From: Sporobolomyces roseus | Lineage: Eukaryota; Basidiomycota; Microbotryomycetes; Sporidiobolales; Sporidiobolaceae | Length of the DNA: 64,000 nt | Direction of reading: 5' to 3' | Assembly (NCBI GenBank): GCA_016617785.1 | Contig: JADILM010000002.1 | Location: 124,001 to 188,000, forward strand | Shown: positions 44,568 to 55,842 of the stretch, piece after piece | Numbering within the stretch: the first letter of the stretch is position 1 | How the letters are laid out: each line of letters begins with the position of its first letter | Made by a program: the position numbers and the translations under genes | Notes under the pieces: model-generated | Told to the model about the DNA's origin: nothing | What the model saw: only the letters and a program-made list of their open reading frames with translations | Database searches by the model: none

Positions 44568-46641
44568 ATGAGAGAAGTATCTTCCCGAAGAACCTCTGCT
44601 CTCCAATCTCACTCTAATTCTTTCCCCTCTCGAGTCGACGCTGGCGCCGACCCTCCTCCTTCTCCTACGCCGCAACACAATACTGCTCTCTCTTCTCTAC
44701 CTACCACCCCGCTACTCCCGATTCAAAACTCCCTCACTCCGACGACGGAAGAAACCTCTTTCCCTCCCTCTCCCACTTCTTCACCATCTCCAACAACCAC
44801 TCTCTCCCCTCTCTTAATCCCCACCGATCAGGAATGGCTCTCTACTCTTCCACCCGCGAAGGATCCGCTGTGGGAGCTCTACGATGTCGTCTCGAATCTG
44901 AAGGCAGATGGATTCGCCTACTTCATCCCTCGTCTTCCCAACTTCGAAGAATCTCCGTTCCTCACCATCCCTCGGGACATCAAAGAAGGTTTCGACCTCG
45001 GGATCCGTTCTCGCATCGAAGAGATCTTTATTCCAGAGAATTACGAAATGCCTCCAGCAGCGATACTCGGAATCGACCGTAATATTCGCCGTGATCTCGA
45101 ACGAGGTCGTCTTGCAGGTCCCTACGATCCTCACTTTCTTTATCAAGAGATTGGAGTGCCATTCAGGTCGAACCCTATCGGAGCCGTCGAGAAGGATACT
45201 CCTCCGGGTGAACCTCAGAAGTATCGCGACATCAACGATCTCTCCTTCCCTCACGACTCTCGCCAAGATCTACCCAACTCCATCAACTCGGAACTAGATC
45301 CCGATTTCGTTCCCTGCAAATGGACCAAGTTGAAGACAACGAAGGATTGGATTCGTCGTCTCCCTCCTGGTGCCGAAGTGATGGTCACAGACCTCTCGGA
45401 AGCGTTCCGTCAACTCCCTCTTCACCCTTCACAGCGTCTACATCACGGAATCTGGTGGAGGGGGCAATTCTACTGGCACAAAGCACCAAACTTTGGCGGG
45501 AGAACGACTCCAGGAGTATTCGTACGCTTTCTCTCCCGTTCTCGAACACCCTCTCTTCATTCCTCATCTCATTTCTTCCCTGACACACTGCTCGCTACCC
45601 TACCTACAGGGGAACGTCGTCGATTGCACCTCGGCTATCCTCGAGAACGAGATCGACGGTCTTTTAGTCCTTACGATAGTCGACGACCTCTGTTTCGCAC
45701 GGACCCGACCTACTATCACTTCGCACGAGATCTTCAACATCATCGACGAACGACTAGGCTGGATTCGATCAGAGGAGAAGACACAACCGTGGTCAAAGAG
45801 GTTCAAATTCGGTGGAGTCATCTTCAACCTCTCTCTCGGAACGATGGAACTGGCGAAAGGGAAACAGGAGAAGTACCTACGAAGACTTGAAGGGTTCCTG
45901 ACTCAAGCTCGCTCTCTCCTCCCTGACGGCTCAAAAGCGAAGGTTTCGAAACAACAAGTGATGAAGATCCTCGGTACCCTTTACTACATCACCGAAATCG
46001 TTCCTACGCGTCGCCCTCTCTATCGCCACACCCTCCAGCTGCTCCGAGACTTCCACGACTCGTCGGTCTTCGCCGAACGTTACGTCAATCGGAACGTTTT
46101 CGACGAGCTTTCGAACTGGAGACGATTCCTCGCCGATACCGATGTCATTCGTTCCTCTTTCCTCCTTCCCCCTTCGATCCTACCAGTCACAATATTCACC
46201 GATGCCGAGCCCAGAGGTCTCGGAGTGATCATCAACGACTGCTGGGCGACTCACTTCCCCCTCTCGCCGAAATGGATCGATTACGCCTCTCAACCTGGAA
46301 ACATCGCCGCACCTGAAGCCTTCGCCGTAGAAGCAGCAGTACAACAGCTCCTCAGCCTCGGTATCGTCAGATCGAATGGTCTCTCCATCGGCTGCGACAA
46401 CAAGGTCGTCGTCGATTGCTGGCGAAAAGGACGATCGAACAACAAGTACGTGAACGACACGATCCATCGCCTTCTCCTACTCTGCGAAGAGCACCAAGTC
46501 ACTCTCTTCCTTACCTACGTCCACACTGGAGCCAACCCTGCCGATGCTGTCTCTCGAGGAACAATCGCACCTCACCTCAAACCCTTTCCGAATAGTATTG
46601 CACCTCCTCCCGGCACAGTCGGTTCTCGGGACCCGTACTAG
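44568..46641 (+). CDS. Reverse transcriptase-RNase H of the Ngaro element
   Basis: Copies element RNA into DNA. Exon 1 is 44568-45521 (318 codons) and exon 2 is 45610-46641, about 661 residues in all. RT motifs: VPFRSNPIGAVEK, EPQKYRDINDLSFP, VMVTDLSEAFRQLPLHPSQR, FYWHKAPNFGGRTTPGVF, then after splicing GNVVDCTSAILENEIDGL and the catalytic VDD in VLTIVDDLCF. RNase H follows with FTDAEPRGLG, APEAFAVEAA, GCDNKVVVDCW and TGANPADAVSRG, giving D-E-D-D. The two halves are in different frames. The 88-nt segment between TTC|GTACGC and CTACAG|GGG is a good intron and restores a continuous RT palm. An uncorrected frameshift is the alternative, but the splice solution fits the family sequence better. 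Confidence 0.9.
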
Positions 46642-47028
46642 TTTACAACGCTTTTTCAGACTCAATGTATCAACCTCCCTACCTTGTACCCTCTCCTCTC
46701 ATTCCCACGAGCTTTACGAATATCCCCAAATCAGTTATACCACTCCCCAACTTTGCACTTCCTTCAACACCTGTAGCTTTCGCTTTACACTACTGCATCA
46801 CAGCCACTCGTTCAGGTCTCTCGAACGAATTTGCGAGGTTTTGCGAAATCGGAATCGAAAATCGAACTTCAAGGAGAATTCATCTCCTCTCTCTCTCAAC
46901 ATCACCAAAGATCGACTCTGCATATCCAAGCTTCTTCACAAGGTGAGCATCGATACAAAGAGAGTGCGATCATCGGAAGACTCCCTAACTCTGGCCCTGA
47001 CTCGTCTCTTTTCCATCATTCAACAGCA

Positions 47029-49095
47029 ATGGCATCGACCTCACTAGACTTCCTCGACAGCGATCCGATCACTCCAGTAGTAGAATCAGATGCTCAAGTC
47101 TCCACCGCCTCTGTCCCTTCCCTCAATACTCCTCGAACCCACTCGCTAGACTTCCTCGATTCGGATGATGAAGACGCAACTCCACAACCCAAAGCCAGCG
47201 CTCGCCCTCGTTCCCGTCCTCGTAGTCCAGAGAAGGATACGGACTCCTATGAACTCAACCTGTACCCTCCTTCACCGAAACGTTCGAGAGGTGAAGAACC
47301 TCACTCAACCTCAACCTCAACCTCAACCTCCTCTCAGCTACTCCCCCTCGTTCCTCAGCAGACGTCGACACCAGAACCTCTCGAGTTTGATCAGAGCGAG
47401 CAGGAGCTACTTCGAGCGATGATGACGGAATTGGGAATCAACGATGCTCTACCTGGGAAAGACTCGTCGATCTTGGACTTCCTCTCTCAGGACGACAACA
47501 CGCTTATGAATGCCGCAACGGTCGTTGGGAGTGCAGTCGAGAAACACCAGCTCGTATCAGTCGGAACGGAAACCTCGAAGTCCTACAGATCATTCCCTCG
47601 AGACCTTTCCCTCACCCCTACCGGCGACATCCCCGTTCATTCGGAGGAAACGATCTCCGCTGTCCCATGGGAGAACTACTCGTCGACGAAGGACATCGAG
47701 ATCGCCTCACGTTTGAAACCAGAATTCGCAAGATCCCTTCCTAGAGAACTAGACATGTACTATCTCGTTCCATACCCTCCTCCTCCCGCTTCCTCCTCCT
47801 TCGATCTTGAAACTCTCCAGCAACGAGCACTCGTACTCTTCAACATCGTTGGCCTCAAGACCCTCAAAGCTTACGGAGGAACTATCATTCGCTACCTCGA
47901 TTTCTGCGAGAAACAGAGAATCCCTCTGGACAAACGCTTTCCCACCGATCCCGAAGTGATGGACATGTTCCTATCGTCGTTCGCCACCAAGGTCCGAGCC
48001 GACACTGTTCGAAAATACGCCGATGCGTTCAAAATGTGGCACACTATCAACCGACAACCGTTCCCCCTCAGCTCAGCGGCTCTCAAAACCACGATCAAAG
48101 GACTCCGAGCAGTTCAGCCAGCTGGTAGATCACAACGACCTCCGGCAACGTACAAGGACTTGATCGCCCTCCACGAAGACCTCGATCAATCAGACCCTCC
48201 GAACATCTGCCTCTTCGCAGCTGCAACAACCGCTTTCTTCGCTATGGCTCGATCAGGCGACGTCACGATCCCCGACAGAGACGCTTTCGACCCCGAGAAG
48301 CACGCAAACGGCTCCTCGATCTCCTTCTTCCCCGCAACGAGAGATTTCCCAGAGTACGCGACTATCAAACTCCCTTTCGACAAGGTACTGGAGAAAGAAG
48401 GCGATACCCTGGTCATCGTCAGTCAATCTATGGACCCTCGCATCGACCCTATCGCCGCGCTTCGGAAGCACATCGAAGTCAACTCCCCTTCTCCCTCCGA
48501 TTTCCTCTTCTCCTCAATCCCCAGAAGCACTTACAAAGGAACGGCTGCTCGTTACCCCCTCACCAAGGATCACTTCATGAACACTACCAACGACGTACTC
48601 AGGAAACGAGGTCGACGCCTCTTGAGCGGACATTCCTGGAGGATTGGTGGAGCTACGCAGTACTTACTAGCAGGAGTTCATCCCGACTTCATTAAAGTAG
48701 TCGGACGTTGGAGGTCTGATGCTTTCCTCGTCTACTGGCGCAACATCAAGATTATCGCCGCGAAGAACCTTTCCGACGCTGCTCTTCAAGACTATGGGGA
48801 TGAGCCCATTCCCTCCAAGACTGCCTCTACCTCCTCTCTTCCTCCCCGTTCTCTCCCGGCCCCTCCAGCTCCCGCCCCTTCAACATCAGCTGCTCCCGCT
48901 TCCCTCGTAACTCCGCTCGTTCACTCCCCACCTCGAACTCGCTCCTCCACCAAAATTCTTCCCCACGAACCCACTTCCACCGAACAGACTTCCGGAACCC
49001 CCAACGAATCTTCGCCATTGACGTCCCTAGATACCTCACCACCTCGAGTCGACCCGAAAGACGCAGACTACCAACTCGGTGAAGACGAAGATTAA
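47029..49095 (+). CDS. Tyrosine recombinase (integrase) of the Ngaro element
   Basis: 688 residues from ATG 47029-47031; integrates the circular DNA intermediate. Catalytic set visible: R408 in FFAMARSGDV, H535-x-x-R538 in GHSWRIGGATQYLLAGVHPD, and nucleophile Y569 in FLVYWRN. The core-binding domain precedes it (LKAYGGTIIRYLDFCEKQRI, FATKVRADTVRKYADAFKMW). The N-terminal extension is acidic and Ser-rich with three LDFL-type repeats, and the C-terminal tail is Ser/Pro-rich, ending QLGEDED. The 387 bp between the RT stop and this ATG holds no clear ORF and probably its leader. The 203 bp after the stop (49096-49298) leads to repeat B1. Catalytic residues are complete, so the enzyme may be active. 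Confidence 0.93.
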   Translation: MASTSLDFLDSDPITPVVESDAQVSTASVPSLNTPRTHSLDFLDSDDEDATPQPKASARPRSRPRSPEKDTDSYELNLYPPSPKRSRGEEPHSTSTSTSTSSQLLPLVPQQTSTPEPLEFDQSEQELLRAMMTELGINDALPGKDSSILDFLSQDDNTLMNAATVVGSAVEKHQLVSVGTETSKSYRSFPRDLSLTPTGDIPVHSEETISAVPWENYSSTKDIEIASRLKPEFARSLPRELDMYYLVPYPPPPASSSFDLETLQQRALVLFNIVGLKTLKAYGGTIIRYLDFCEKQRIPLDKRFPTDPEVMDMFLSSFATKVRADTVRKYADAFKMWHTINRQPFPLSSAALKTTIKGLRAVQPAGRSQRPPATYKDLIALHEDLDQSDPPNICLFAAATTAFFAMARSGDVTIPDRDAFDPEKHANGSSISFFPATRDFPEYATIKLPFDKVLEKEGDTLVIVSQSMDPRIDPIAALRKHIEVNSPSPSDFLFSSIPRSTYKGTAARYPLTKDHFMNTTNDVLRKRGRRLLSGHSWRIGGATQYLLAGVHPDFIKVVGRWRSDAFLVYWRNIKIIAAKNLSDAALQDYGDEPIPSKTASTSSLPPRSLPAPPAPAPSTSAAPASLVTPLVHSPPRTRSSTKILPHEPTSTEQTSGTPNESSPLTSLDTSPPRVDPKDADYQLGEDED

Positions 49096-49298
49096 TCTTT
49101 CAATCGCAACTCCTCCTCTCACAAGCTTTACCGCCTCAGTAAACTACCAGTATACCACCACTACTACGTTCTCCACAGCTCGAAGTCAGAACAGTCGACG
49201 TAATACAATCTTGAGAAGTGAAATTGAGCGATTTCCAAAGTTTTCGCATCTGTTTGGGTTGCCGCCCGCGGCGCGCTTCGCTTTCCTCTGTTTGGGCT

Positions 49299-49433
49299 GC
49301 CGCGGTCCTCAGTGTTCCGCAAAGAGCGTACAGTCGGTCTTGCGACCTTCTAGCCCAAACAGAATCTCATCTCCCTCAACCCGATTCGATTTTTTCCCTC
49401 GAGTTAAAGAGAAACAGCGCAACGAAAAGCGCC
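49299..49433 (+). repeat. Split direct repeat B1 (internal)
   Basis: 135 nt, starting GCCGCGGTCCTCAGTG and ending AAAAGCGCC, directly abutting A2. Differs from B2 by T versus C in the GATTNTTTCCC segment. Confidence 0.92.
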
Positions 49434-49682
49434 TTGCAAGGGACGTCGAAGAATTGAGCGTCTCGTAGGGGCGCCAGTGAAGTGTTTCTCAATACGAGAT
49501 CAGCCTGCTAGGAAAATTGGTCTGCTCGAGCGAAGCGAGAGTCGACTCTTGCGAAGCCTCAGCGAATTTCGCTCTCTCTCCTACAATTTTCTCTCCTCCC
49601 TCCGTCGTCGACTCAGCTAGCCGGACTAGCTCTCTACGCCTTATCACAACTCTCAAGAACCTTCTAGCAAGCTTTTTGGCCC
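49434..49682 (+). repeat. Split direct repeat A2
   Basis: 249 nt second copy of the left terminal repeat, directly following B1, as expected when a circular intermediate is resolved in Ngaro elements. Confidence 0.94.
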
Positions 49683-49760
49683 ACCCACCTCCCTTTTCGA
49701 ACCAACAAATCGATTTTTCCCACCCGCCTCCCCGTAGTGTCCTCCCCTGCTTCGCGCCCG

Positions 49761-49895
49761 GCCGCGGTCCTCAGTGTTCCGCAAAGAGCGTACAGTCGGT
49801 CTTGCGACCTTCTAGCCCAAACAGAATCTCATCTCCCTCAACCCGATTCGATTCTTTCCCTCGAGTTAAAGAGAAACAGCGCAACGAAAAGCGCC
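49761..49895 (+). repeat. Split direct repeat B2 (right end)
   Basis: 135 nt; its end at about 49895/49896 marks the right boundary of the element. A 78-nt unique spacer (49683-49760) separates it from A2. Confidence 0.9.
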
Positions 49896-50033
49896 TCTCT
49901 CTTTGTTGCAAAGCGAGAGATTCAGGGATACATGATATTGTGAATTGCGTAGTATACAGTAATAGAATGAACGACAGAATAGACATCGACAGACAGACAG
50001 CAGAATCGTATAATAATAAAAAACAAGAAGACA

Positions 50034-53000
50034 TCACTCCATCTGACGAGGCAGTATCTGCCCTACTCCATAACTCCTCGTACTTCCCATTCGACGTCGA
50101 ACATCCTTTGAAGAAGTCGACGACGTGGAAGGCTGCCAATGCTGACCTCCTCCTCCTCCTCTTTCTCGTTCTCGATGCGAACTTCCTTCATTCCTCCCTT
50201 CTCCGAGAGTCCCCTCCATTTCTTTCCTAACCTTCTTCAACCTGATCGCCCACCAACCTCTCTCCTCTCGCTCGAGTTCAGATCCATCCTCCGTAGTCTC
50301 GCTGTTCTCACCTCTCGAGATCTTCTCAAGGTATTGTTGACTAGGGCTCTTTGGAACGATTCCTGCGTCGAGGTAAGACGCACAAGAGAGACGATCGACT
50401 TGTGGCGATGGTGGTTGAACGCCGAAGGAGGAGAGGACAGAGGGGAAAGAGAGGGATCTCAGGGCGAAGAGGTAGGAACGCTCGAAAGCTTGTAACCAGC
50501 GGATTCGTTCTTTCACTTGAGAGTCGAAGGATGCGGAAGGTGGGAGTGGACTCCGGGAAGAGGTCGTAGGTGGGAGAGTGAGATAAATTGAGGAAGCGAG
50601 GGAGGTGTTTGAGAGTGATAACAAGGGTGTTTGTTCTTGGCCTTCGCGGATTGGGAGGAGATCAACCTCGACGAGATGCTCGTGTTCTACGGAACGAACG
50701 GGGTCAGTGAGGAGACCAACAGAGAAACATAGATAGAGCTAGCTCACCTGTTTTCCCGCTAAGATCAGACACTCCCAAAACTCTCGATAATCCAACAGTC
50801 TCGAGAGCTCGATACGAAGGTTCCTGCATCGTCCTCCTCGTACTTTCTCTCGTCTTGATGAATCCCGGTGGACTACTAGCTTTCGTAGCGATCACAACGA
50901 GGTCGGAAAAGACAAAGACGTAAACCGAGGTCTCTTTCGCTTTCGTCTTGACGATCCTCCTCGCAGGTCGACGGTTCGCTGAGTTCGTGTTGAAGGCGGA
51001 AGGAGCGAACTTTTGCGAGTCTTCACTGTAGATCGAAGAGGAGTTCGAAGCCATCGAATCGGGGCGGAGGAGAGGAGAAGGAAGAGGCGAAGACGTAGAG
51101 TGGTTGAAGTCGAAACGAGCAGGACTCTGGAAAGCTCCTGGGGTAGTCGGCGAGTTCCAACCAGATGAGGGATCAGATGCGTAGGTCATAGATCCAGCAG
51201 AAAGGGACGAGGAGCTTGAATCGGAAATGGCAGATTGAGGTCGAGCAGAATCGATAATTGGGGAGAGACCAGGGGAAATTGGAGCGTTGCCTCGTAAGTT
51301 TGGCCTGTTCATTCCAGCTCGAGCGATCGCATCCATTTCCAACAACGAACGATCCTTGTCACTGATGTGAACTCGTTTGAGGACTCCGTGAGCGACTAGT
51401 CGACGATCTCGACAAGCGAGTTGGAATCCGCTCGGTAAACCAGAGATTCTCGATTCGAGCAGTTTCGTTTCTTCGTATTCATCTTCACGAGTCTTGACTT
51501 CTTGCATGACACGAATGATCGAGTCGGTAGAGTGAAGGAGTGAGAGGGTTCCGAAGTGATCGAGGTGAGTTGGCGGAGTTAGATCGCATAATTGCTGCAG
51601 AAGACGATCACAAATTCAGTCTCGGTTCGCAGAATAACCAGGCAGAGTTGAGAACGAACCCGGAAGAACAGAGGGTACTTCATCAACCGTTGAACCGGTT
51701 TGAGGAGGAAACTCGAGAGGGACAAGGATCCACACTCAGGCAAACTGCTCTGCATCCTCACGAACTCGCCAAAGTCGCTCGCTGAATCCGCCGTCATCTC
51801 GTCGATTTGCCTCGTCACCGCCTCGAATCGGACGAGGTAAGGTTGATGAACTTCGAGTCGTGCGACGAAGGGGAGAAATGCATCGGCAATTCTGGCGACG
51901 AGTGGTCGTTGAGTCGATCTAGCTTCTTCTAGAGCATCGTAGATCTGAGAATGAAGGTGAACGATATCGTCGAGCCAGTCGAGTAGTCGAGACACTGGCA
52001 CGGGTACGCCCTTGATCCAAGTTCCGTTTCGAGTTCGAAGCGGGAGAGTGAAGACTTGAATGACGCCTCTCAATCCGTTGACGAATGACCTCTCCGTCTC
52101 ACACAACTCCCAAATCACTTCTTGACGTCTCATCTCCATCGCCCCCAGATTGTGTGCGAGATCTTCGAATTGATCTTGACTGATCGTCGAACGCCAAGTA
52201 CGACCTTGAAACGGTGATTGAGTGAGAGGAGCCGAAGGGACGGGTGGAGCGAGTTCAGCGTGGTGCGAGGGTGAGGGATAAGGTGGTAGAGGAGACGTCG
52301 AGGTTGAAGCAGAAAGAGAAGGGCTCGAGATAGGACCCGAGATCAGTCCGTCGGTAAGAGCTCTTCGACGAGCTGTGCGTCCATCGTCCTTCTCCCGCTC
52401 ATCGTCTGCGTCCTTCGAGTTGTGCGAACTCGTCCGGGCTCGAACCTTGTCGATTCCGCTCGAGAAGAGTGCAGAAATTCGTTTCGACGATTTCGATGCG
52501 CCAAGTACTGACCGCCTTCGCACGACGAGTCCATCTTCGTGAGAGCTTCGACGTCTCAGACTCGACGAGTTGAGATTGTTTGTCGGTGCCAGGGAAGAAG
52601 TTCTCGGTTGAGGTGAAGGCATGGAATGGGATTCAATCGGGCATGGACGAGGGGAGAGAACTGCAGACCGTCGCTTGCTTGTTGACTCTGGGAAAGGCGA
52701 AGAGGAAATTGGTGAAGTCGATTGGGCAGCAGTCATGGTAAGAACGGGAGTTGCGGGTTCCGCGACGAGAGGAGGAGAAGTGGGAAGATCTGGAGGTCGA
52801 GAAACGACTGGTGACTCAGTGATCTGGGCAAACAGGTCGATGGAAGGAGTACGGTTGTGGACAGGTCGAGAAGAAGGAGTGTAAGAGCTTTGAAGTGGTC
52901 GAGGGTTCTCAAAGTCGAGCAGTTCTAGATTGATCCCAAGTCCATCATCGTGGCGAGGCGATGTTGGACGAGTAGCTCTCTGTTTCGGTGAGATTGGCTT

Positions 53001-54766
53001 GAATTCGCGAGAACCGGCTCCTGAAGAAGACAACCTCCAAGATTGACGAACGAGCTGTCGAATCGAAGTTGGTGGTAAATCGGTTTGATCGTCTTGTTCA
53101 TCTTGAGGACTCGTCCCCTGCTGCACTCCAACCTCCGCCTCGGAATCGCCGCACGCATAGCCGAAAGCTACCGCTACATCTTTCTTGCCTCCTCCTTGCG
53201 AAGTGATCGATTTTGACGAATCCGATAGAGGGAGAGGAAGAGGATTCGAATCGGAAGAGAGAGGAGAGAAGGTGACTGGGTCAAAGTCGAGGTGGAACGA
53301 GAGAGGAGAGTGAATAGAGTGGGTTTGCGAAGCGTGTCGAGATCTAGGAGTCGCCCATATTGATTCTCCTTCCTCTGCCGACTCGTAAGCACTGATTACG
53401 CTCGGACGTCTCAAAGCATCCGTTGTTGTTGGGGGTCCGAGTCGCGAGCTCTCGGAGGAGAAGCGTTCTGGTAGAGGAGCGAGAGTGATGGCCTCCTCCT
53501 GTTCCCGTTCGATCGCGAGACGTCCTGCTTGATCGTGATTTTCCTCCTCTTCCTCCTCCTCCATGAGTAAAGCCCCGGCACCGAAACTAGTCGAACCAAG
53601 AATCATTCCCAATCCAGAGATCAAACCAGACATTCTCCTCTGTCTCGCCCAATCATCCGTTTCCCCTTCTCCTCCACCTTTCGCAGCCCCAGTTCTACTT
53701 TTCGTCGGACTCGACGCGATGGAAGAGGACGAAAGCGAACCAGTCTCGTTCGTGGACCAGGAAGCCGGGAATTGCGAAGCGAGACTGAGGGTAAATTGGT
53801 CGATTTGGGTCTGGGTGAGACTCTCCCGAACTGCGAGGTAGGATTCGGGAAGAGCGTGAGGTCGATCAAGACGGAAGACGGAACCGGAGGATTCGTGTTG
53901 AGCCGGTCTTTGACGGGATCTCGGAGGAGAGGCGGGAGAGAATTGCGTCTGTTGTCGGGAATGAGGAAAGGTGAATGCTGACATTGGCGATTGCGAGGAT
54001 GGAGCAGGAGGAGAACAATGCTTCAGAGGAGAGGAGGTGGTGTTCGGCGGATTGGGGGAAATGATCTCGAATTCGGTACCATGAATGAGCGTTCTTTTCG
54101 GTAAGGATGAAGCTGTCGGCATCTCAGATGGTGCAGATGTTGAAGGTGTAGGATCTCGATGTGGTGATCTGGTAGGTCTAGGTGGAGGAGTCTTGACCGG
54201 AATCGAACGAGCCGTAACGAAACTCGCTGGTGACCCACCATACTCCGACTTGACTGGTGAGAATCCTGGTGTCGAAGGTAAAGGCGATGGTCTAGCTCTC
54301 GACGCGATAGCTGGTGAAGTGGAAGGTGTCGATGAAGTCCAGGTTGATGGAGAAGGATCGGCGAGTCGACGCGATCTCGACCGGATATCCACCTCACTTT
54401 TCACTCTTCCAATCGGTCTCCCTGCTCCTTCTATCGAATCTGCCTGTCCTACCACTACATCTGAAGTCGTTCGCGTAGGGGTCGAAACGGGCTGTGGTCG
54501 AGGTTTGCGAAACGAAGAAGAAGACGAAGAAGAGATTCCGGCTGATTGATACGATGAAGAAGAGGGAGCGTTCGTTTGTCGCGATAGAGTAGAGAGTGAA
54601 GGCGATGTAGTATAGGTCGACCTAGCGAGTGATCTCGAAGTCTGAACAGTTCGAGCGAGGGTTAGCTAAGAGTATTTGGGACGATGTAAGAGAAGAGCAA
54701 CATTACCTCTTTCCCTTTCGGTGAAGCACTATATCCATTAAACTGATCCAGCGGTATTGCTGCCAT
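50034..54766 (-). CDS. Rho guanine-nucleotide exchange factor (DH-PH)
   Basis: Activates a Rho-type GTPase by GDP release. Start ATG 54764-54766 (MAAIPLDQFNGYSASPKGKE), then a large Ser/Pro-rich disordered region (54690-52200). The DH domain is at about 52170-51600: MRRQEVIWELCETERSFVNG, then PVSRLLDWLDDIVHLHSQIY, VARLEVHQPYLVRFEAVTRQ and SLSSFLLKPVQRLMKYPLFF, the last being the conserved DH helix. After an intron come LESRISGLPSGFQLACRDRR and VAHGVLKRVH, the start of a PH-like domain, with VYVFVFSDLVVIATK as a PH strand separated by a long Ser-rich insert. The last exon has KERIRWLQAFERSYLFALRS, then an acidic and a Gly-rich tail, stop 50034-50036. About 1,450 residues. The stop lies 138 bp from the retrotransposon end. 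Confidence 0.9.
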
Positions 54767-55842
54767 CTGTAGCGAAGGGGAGAATGCTGCAGTTGAAAGT
54801 GGGGGGGTTTGCGATTCTGTTGAGTGAGCGTCGACGACGGCGAGCGAAAACAGCAGGGGTGGAAGGGGGGTAGTAATGTGTTATGTCAGTCAAGCGTGTG
54901 TGAGCGTGTAATGTTGATCTCTATCGCCCATTCCACAGCTGGTCTCTCTCTCTCCCTCTCCGCGAATTCCATTCTCTCTTTCCTGCGCTTGATTTTACGC
55001 TTACATACATGCCAGATTATTACATATACGGATAGAGAGTAAGACTCACCATTGATCGCAACTGTTCTACAGCGTTCGCTTCGAGGAAGTTGATCGACTG
55101 ATCTGTTGATCAACCATGCCTCCCAATTTGTTAAAGGGACTCGCAATCGAGCTCGCATACGTTTCCTTCTTGAGTTCTTGATGTAGCTGTACTTGCGAGT
55201 GGTGCGTTCGAGGGAGGAGTGAGACGAGGAAGAAGACCTCTTGACCTTTCGATCGCTCTCGAGTCGAGACTACTTGAGACACTCAATCTAACCTTCTTGT
55301 TTCGGATTTCCACGCTCGTCGTCGTCGCCGTCGATTTTTCTCCCTAAGAAGTCTCCCTAGCTCGTTATGCCAAGTCGTCAGCGTGCATGCAGCTCGAGAG
55401 TGGCGATGAAAACGACGCTTCCTTTTGCGAAACCTTTCTTCGACTTCTTACTCGCTTCTCAAGCTCTCCTACAGCACTGTTAATTCTCTGAATCGACGAA
55501 CCTCGACGACTCCTAGTCAATCCCGAGCTAGTGAAGAGCGTTCCGACGATCAAAATTGATCGACAAAAACTTGTCAAAGTCTCCAAAATTCCAACAAAAA
55601 CCACTTCTACCATCTTGGGTGTTCTCTTTTGCTCTCTCACTCTCCTTCAAAAATCCCATCAGCCACGTCCATCCCTTGGCTAGTAAGCAAGAGTGGCAAC
55701 TTGGTAGACTCTTCTTCGTCTCTCCTCGACAAGCTCAACCTTGATCCCCAAGTCCCACTTAATTCGCTGGTCGACTCGTTCCCCTCTCCCTCGTCAGAAA
55801 CGAACATCCATCATTCCGTCTCACCTCTCATCCTCCGACTCG
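54767..55842. promoter_or_regulatory. Divergent upstream region of RhoGEF and GT14 genes
   Basis: About 1.08 kb. On the minus strand, GTGAGT at about 55049 after ATCAATG pairs with the acceptor TACAG directly before the RhoGEF ATG. This suggests a 280-nt intron and a RhoGEF 5' exon (possibly coding, NFLEANAVEQLRSM, but preceded by an in-frame stop). A TATATACGG-like run at 55022 and a Ct-rich leader before the GT14 ATG are visible. No complete additional gene is supported. Confidence 0.45.

Larger units (their letters stand above)
42253..49896 (+). mobile_element. Complete Ngaro-type tyrosine-recombinase (DIRS-order) retrotransposon
   Basis: 7.64 kb element with three plus-strand genes: gag-like, RT-RNase H and tyrosine recombinase. 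It ends in split direct repeats in the order A1 (42253-42501), ORFs, B1 (49299-49433), A2 (49434-49682), B2 (49761-49895). This arrangement, with a tyrosine recombinase and no methyltransferase domain, defines Ngaro/PAT-like rather than DIRS1-like elements (established knowledge). A1 and A2 read as identical over 249 nt; B1 and B2 differ at one T/C position in 135 nt. No target-site duplication is expected or seen. Boundaries carry about 1 nt ambiguity because both A and the base after B start with T. The element looks autonomous. Confidence 0.93.

Noticed and set aside
45493..45890. Apparent frameshift making the retrotransposon RT a pseudogene
   Set aside because: Removal of an 88-nt GT-AG segment restores one frame and a family-like RT sequence, so an intron is the better reading.
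42253..49896. LTR (Gypsy/Copia) retrotransposon
   Set aside because: There is a tyrosine recombinase rather than a DDE integrase, no protease was seen, and repeats are split direct repeats with A2 lying inside B1-B2.
49517..50230. 237-residue plus-strand ORF across repeats A2, B2 and the flank
   Set aside because: It runs through non-coding terminal repeats, repeats the A1-derived frame, and is antisense to the RhoGEF last exon.
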